Origin: Pavlovales sp. CCMP2436
Taxonomy: Eukaryota > Haptophyta > Pavlovophyceae > Pavlovales
Assembly: GCA_026770615.1 (NCBI GenBank)
Contig: MU631329.1
Coordinates: forward strand, 594,286-604,285
Length of the DNA stretch: 10,000 bases
Reading direction: 5' to 3'
The position numbers were made by a program, and so were the translations under genes. The notes beneath the pieces are model-generated. The model did no database searches and was not told where the DNA came from. It saw only the letters and a list, made by a program, of their open reading frames with translations. Below are positions 7,255 through 10,000 of this stretch, one piece after another. Each line of letters begins with the position of its first letter. Within the stretch, counting starts at the first letter, position 1.

Positions 7255-8180
7255 GTTGGTACCATTAGGCGCACAGTACATATGAAAGCCTTCCTGGTGT
7301 CCCCGCAGGCTGTAAAGTTAGTACCCAGACGCCAAGCCCCCGGGGCACATTTGGCTAGTCGAGAAGCCCCCACTCAAAATAAAAATTGAGTGCTCACGGA
7401 AATAATAAAATAAATACATACAAAAAATGGTATTGCATTTCAAGTTTTGGGAACCCAGCCGTCTGCGCCGCGGGGACTCCGATCCCAGCCGCGCCGCGCC
7501 CTGAGGTGTGGCCGCTGGGTTATAAGTGGCCCGTGTGCTTGCAGGGGGTGCTTCCCGAGCTCGCCGTGTCGCGTTTGAGACGCGCAGGTGCGACTGTCTC
7601 GCCCTTGTTTGCCTGGGACGGGGGACGCTCAGGGGCGATGAGGCGGTATTCCTCGGAAAAGGGCCCACAGCTCGCCTATGAGACGTACGAGGGCTCCCAT
7701 GGTTTCTTTGGGTCCCTGGGCCTTCAAGAGGGCCGGGGGGGCGTCGCATGCCTCATAGGCGAGCTGTGTGCCCTTCGAGGAATACCGCCTCATCGCCTCT
7801 GGGCGTCCCCCGTCCCAGGCGAACAAGGGGGAGACAGTCGCACCTGTGCGTCTCAAAGGCGACACGGCGAGCTCGGGAAGCACCCCCTGCAAGCACACGG
7901 GCCACTTATAACCCAGCGGCAACACCTTAGGGCGCGGCGCGGCTGGGATCAGAGTCCCCGCGGCGTAGACGGCCGGGATCCCAACACTTGAAATGCAGTA
8001 CCATTTTTTGTATGTTTTTTTTTCAGTGAGCACTCAATTTTTATTTTGACTGGAGACTTCTCAACTGGCCAAATGTGCTCTGGGGGCTTGGCAACTGGGT
8101 GCTAACTTTTCAGCCTGCGGGGACACCGGTAAGGCCTTCATGTGTAGTGTGCGCCAAATGGAACCAACGTTACACACGAC
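7255..8180. mobile_element. foldback element, copy 2
   Basis: Left arm about 7255-7683 and right arm about 7742-8180 are reverse complements, with a loop of about 58 bp. Landmarks in both arms: a GGCGCACA-like end word (7268 and 8152 regions), GGCCTTC, GGTGTCCCCGC, AATAAAAATTGAGTGCTCA (about 7379-7397; reverse complement 8027-8045), CCGAGCTCGCCGTGTCGC, GGGACGGGGGACGC and GGCGATGAGGCGGTATTCCTCG. The last three are specific to this copy and present in both arms. There is no transposase. Its outer right end abuts copy 3. Confidence 0.85.
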
Positions 8181-8857
8181 TTACTCCACGAGCAGTAAGG
8201 TTGGGCGCATTGGGTTCACAATACTATGGAGGCATTTCCGAAGTCCCCGCCGGCTAAAACGTTACGCCCTAGTCGCCTATGTCCCATGGGCATTGGCTGG
8301 CTTACAAGCGTCTACTAAGAATAAAAAATGAGGTGCTCACGTAAGTAAATAAATGAATGCAAACATGGTGTTGTATTTCAAATTTTGAGAACCCGGCCGT
8401 CTACGCCGCGGAGACTCGGATCCCAGCCGCACCGCACCCGGAGGTGGGGCTGCTGTATGCAGCCCTGGTGTTTGTAGGGGATGCTCACCGAGGGCGCCAT
8501 GTCGCCTTTGAGGCGCGCAGGTGCGGCCGTTGCGCCCTCGTTCGCCTGAGGCGGGGGGCGATGAGGCGGGTCTTCGGAGGAGAAGGGCACACAGCTCGCC
8601 TATGAAGCGCGCGACGGCTCCTAGGGCTTTCTCCTGGTCCCTGGGCCTTCAGGGGGGGGCGGGGAGCCGTCGCGCGCCTCATAGGCAAGCCGTGTGCCCT
8701 TCTCCTCCGAAGACCCGCCTCATCGCCCCCCCCCCCTGCCTCAGGCGAACGAGGGTGCGACGGCCGCACCTGCGCGCCTCGAAGGCGACATGACGCGCTC
8801 GGGGAGCACCCCCTGCAAGCACCAGGGCCGCCCACAACCCATCAGCTCACCTCCGGG
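8181..8857. mobile_element. foldback element, copy 3, right arm truncated
   Basis: Left arm about 8181-8630 has the full order of landmarks (CATTGGGTTCAC, GGAGGC, CCCCGCCGGC, ATAAAAAATGAG.TGCTCACG, GAACCCGGCCGTCTACGCCG, CCCGGAGGTGGGGC). The loop is about 8631-8667. The right arm (8668-8857) matches only the inner 190 bp and stops after CACCTCCGGGCG, so about 250 bp of the outer right arm is missing. Runs of 9 G in the loop (8652-8660) and 11 C in the right arm (8726-8736) add simple sequence. No coding content is inferred. Confidence 0.8.
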
Positions 8858-8936
8858 CGCGCACTTATTATAAATAATGATGTTGCCGTCGTTGTTGCTG
8901 CTGCTGTATAAATGTACATTTCATACATAAGCATAC

Positions 8937-9165
8937 CTCGCTCACTTCTGCCTCTGCCCCCTCCAGACGAGCTCGTTCTCTGTTCAACTGCGCCCGCACA
9001 CTCTCCTCGGCCTGCTTCGCGATATCTACCGCTGTTTTTAAAACAATGACCGCAGCCTCTGCAACGTCCGCCCGGCTGGCCTCTGTTTGAATAGAGGCGG
9101 AAGCCCAGATGACCTCGCACTTCGCCTTAGCCATCTCCGTCCGCAAAGAAAGGACCTCCATCGCA
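8937..9165 (-). CDS. main coiled-coil exon
   Basis: Acceptor CATCTATCTCAG behind a 10-nt C run, one base (T) closing a split Ser codon, then 76 codons to GAG|GTATGC. The peptide starts AMEVLSLRTEMAKAKCEVIW, has a central DVAEAAVIVLKTAVDIAKQA and ends with RERARLEGAEAEVSE. It has no prolines or glycine clusters until the last residues and is rich in Ala, Glu, Lys, Arg and Leu, so a long helix or coiled coil is likely. Third positions are G/C-rich. In the same frame the reading stays open upstream and downstream, but both borders have strong splice signals and the composition changes there. An ATG lies at codon 2, so this could alternatively hold the start codon. Confidence 0.82.
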
Positions 9166-9486
9166 CTGAGATAGATGACATGGGGGGGGGGTGTGTTAAA
9201 ATGACGACACGGGGAAGGTGACGGTATCCGTGCGCTCAGGGAAGGTCCTAGGCTAACAGTGTGCACAAGGTGTACTGGGAATCCGGGAGACCGTTGCCGG
9301 GGCCGACCGTTTTCTCAGATATTTACAAATCCTGAGATGTATGACAGGGGAGAGTGTGACAGGGGAGAGTGTGATAGGGGAGAGTGTGACAGGGCAGAGT
9401 GTGCCAGGGGAGAGTGGCTTGTGAATTAGCAAGTGCGTAACTTTCTGGTAGACACCAGATTAACATGCGCTCCAGGAGAGTTCAAC
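9166..9486 (-). other. intron with a minisatellite and poly-C tract
   Basis: Tentatively from GTTGAA (9486) to CTATCTCAG (9166). On the - strand the 15-bp minisatellite at 9341-9415 reads as a pyrimidine-rich array, and a 10-nt C run (9191-9182) lies 16 nt before the acceptor. The acceptor is well supported; the donor is not. Confidence 0.4.
9341..9415. repeat. 15-bp minisatellite, five copies
   Basis: Five head-to-tail units of GTGACAGGGGAGAGT at 9341, 9356, 9371, 9386 and 9401, with one or no changes each (first unit starts AT; later changes C to T, G to C, A to C). It lies in an intron of the - strand gene. Confidence 0.95.
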
Positions 9487-9530
9487 CTGGACCAGAGCTT
9501 TTTAAAAAGACCGAATATCGTCGCCCGCTG
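9487..9530 (-). CDS. tentative upstream exon
   Basis: Acceptor GAGGGATCTCAG, then 14 codons QRATIFGLFKKLWS plus AG, before donor CAG|GTTGAA. The AG joins the T of the next exon as a Ser codon. The frame stays open through about 50 further upstream codons, so the acceptor choice is not unique. A basic/aromatic segment rather than coiled coil. Phase agreement on both sides is the main support. Confidence 0.38.
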
Positions 9531-9580
9531 CTGAGATCCCTCTTCGCTGACGCTTGTTTGTTGTTGCTTTTTTGCCTTTT

Positions 9581-9604
9581 GGGTGTGTGTGTGTGCGTGC
9601 GTGT
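9581..9604. repeat. GT-rich microsatellite
   Basis: An imperfect GT/GC tract (GGGTGTGTGTGTGTGCGTGCGTGT). On the - strand it is CA-rich and lies in the proposed intron before 9487-9530. Confidence 0.85.
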
Positions 9605-9669
9605 TTAAATAAGGACATAATCTAGAGCGTTGCGTGTGTATGTGTATCTGCGGATTGTTAAACCTTAAC

Positions 9670-9695
9670 CTTGGCCATACCCGTACGCCGTCGGG
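9670..9695 (-). CDS. tentative micro-exon
   Basis: Acceptor CCGACTTGCAG, two bases (CC) completing Ala from the previous exon, then RRRTGMAK and donor AAG|GTTAAG. 26 bp. Phase 0 at its end fits the exon at 9487-9530. The short length makes a chance match quite possible. Confidence 0.25.
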
Positions 9696-9839
9696 CTGCA
9701 AGTCGGGGCAAGTTAAAACTTACTAAACTTAAACATACTATAGCCGCACCTTTCCTCACCAACATCAGAGTTGCAAGTGTCCCCCTATTCAGCGAGAGTA
9801 GTAGACAACCATATTTCAGCGATATATCAGGATCCATAC

Positions 9840-9877
9840 CTCGCGATAATGTGGCAGCGTTCTTAATGTGCCACATT
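9840..9877 (-). CDS. tentative first visible exon
   Basis: Acceptor CATTATCTTTAG, then A plus ATGTGGCAC.. giving MWHIKNAATLSR and one base before donor GAG|GTATGG. The Met could be the start codon, with the AG merely upstream sequence, or the gene may continue beyond the window. End phase 1 fits the micro-exon at 9670-9695. Confidence 0.25.
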
Positions 9878-10000
9878 CTAAAGATAATGTGGTTTTGGAA
9901 GATCGTCAAAAGAAGTCGACACATCAGCGATATTAACGTCATATACAATTACGGAGCGCGTCGGAGCCTGCGTCGGAGCGCTAATATTAGCTTGACTTAT
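9878..10000. other. unassigned right edge
   Basis: AT-rich apart from a repeated GCGTCGGAGC word (about 9956-9965 and 9970-9979, + strand). It could be promoter, 5' untranslated region or intron of the - strand gene; nothing in the sequence decides. Confidence 0.3.

Larger units (their letters stand above)
7194..8936 (-). other. 1.7-kb intron hosting two foldback elements
   Basis: Starts GTATGC (8936) and ends GTGACAG (7194). About 1.6 kb of its 1.74 kb is foldback DNA (7255-8857). The remaining unique sequence includes a short CAG/CAACAA tract (8888-8904 region, - strand) near the donor and an A run (7220-7228, + strand), which is the T-rich acceptor tract on the - strand. Confidence 0.7.
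3232..9877 (-). other. multi-exon gene for an Ala/Glu-rich coiled-coil protein (gene span)
   Basis: Eight exons in - strand order join with their split codons intact: 9165-8937, 7193-7111, 6720-6666, 6244-6172, 5589-5528, 5167-5100, 4066-3802, 3633-3232 (stop). Together they give about 411 residues. Three tentative exons (9877-9840, 9695-9670, 9530-9487) extend the frame upstream by about 36 residues. Each has an AG acceptor and GT donor, and every junction phase matches (2/1, 0 or 1/2 bases). The first half is Ala/Glu/Arg/Leu-rich and predicted helical; the C-terminal part is Ser/Ala/Pro-rich, then charged. No catalytic domain, signal peptide or membrane segment is seen. Function is unknown; a structural or scaffold role is only a guess. 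The start codon is not established. Confidence 0.72.

Noticed and set aside
7386..8033. Long open frames on both strands (201 and 134 codons) across foldback copy 2
   Set aside because: The two peptides are the same reading of the two mirror-image arms, starting upstream in AT-rich arm DNA and running through the palindrome. Copy 1 does not keep the same frame open. They look like by-products of GC-rich inverted repeats.
8357..8835. Open frames of 70-116 codons in foldback copy 3
   Set aside because: Same reason as for the other copies; the arms are truncated and frames overlap on both strands.
9426..9701. Reading the whole 91-codon - strand frame as a coding exon
   Set aside because: Its first half is a translation of the CA microsatellite (THTHTQ-like) and A-rich sequence; only the part at 9487-9530 has plausible borders.

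Overview
The window is eukaryotic nuclear DNA. It has no prokaryotic gene packing, operons or Shine-Dalgarno sites. Short GC-rich exons with G/C-rich third positions sit in AT-rich, repeat-rich introns with GT-AG borders. Homopolymer C/G tracts, a 15-bp minisatellite, CA/GT tracts and very long inverted repeats are scattered through it. I cannot name the species. Small exons, GC-rich wobble positions and intron-borne repeats would fit an alga or another protist, but nothing here settles that. No tRNA, rRNA, CRISPR array or recognised protein family was found.

Layout. (1) 1-719, + strand: the 3' end of a gene, with an internal exon (24-136), an intron holding a 23-nt C run and a CA tract, and a terminal exon (474-719). 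(2) 720-1899: mostly AT-rich spacer with two weak + strand exon candidates (1062-1175, 1472-1630). (3) 1900-2862: a complete palindromic foldback element. (4) 2863-3231: AT-rich spacer. (5) 3232 to about 9877, - strand: one split gene, rebuilt here from splice signals and reading-frame continuity. Eight exons (9165 down to 3232) give about 411 residues ending at a stop codon, and three more tentative upstream exons (9487-9530, 9670-9695, 9840-9877) also keep frame. (6) Two further foldback elements (about 7255-8180 and 8181-8857) lie inside the large intron between the exons at 8937-9165 and 7111-7193.

The - strand gene encodes an Ala/Glu/Arg-rich, probably coiled-coil protein with a Ser/Ala/Pro-rich linker near its C-terminus and a charged tail. 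I recognise no catalytic domain and assign no function. Three of its 3' splice sites have a homopolymeric C tract at nearly the same distance upstream (16-17 nt), which suggests these runs act as polypyrimidine tracts.

The foldback elements carry no convincing protein. In each one the two arms resemble each other more than they resemble the other elements. Those in the big intron should be transcribed with the gene and form long double-stranded hairpins.
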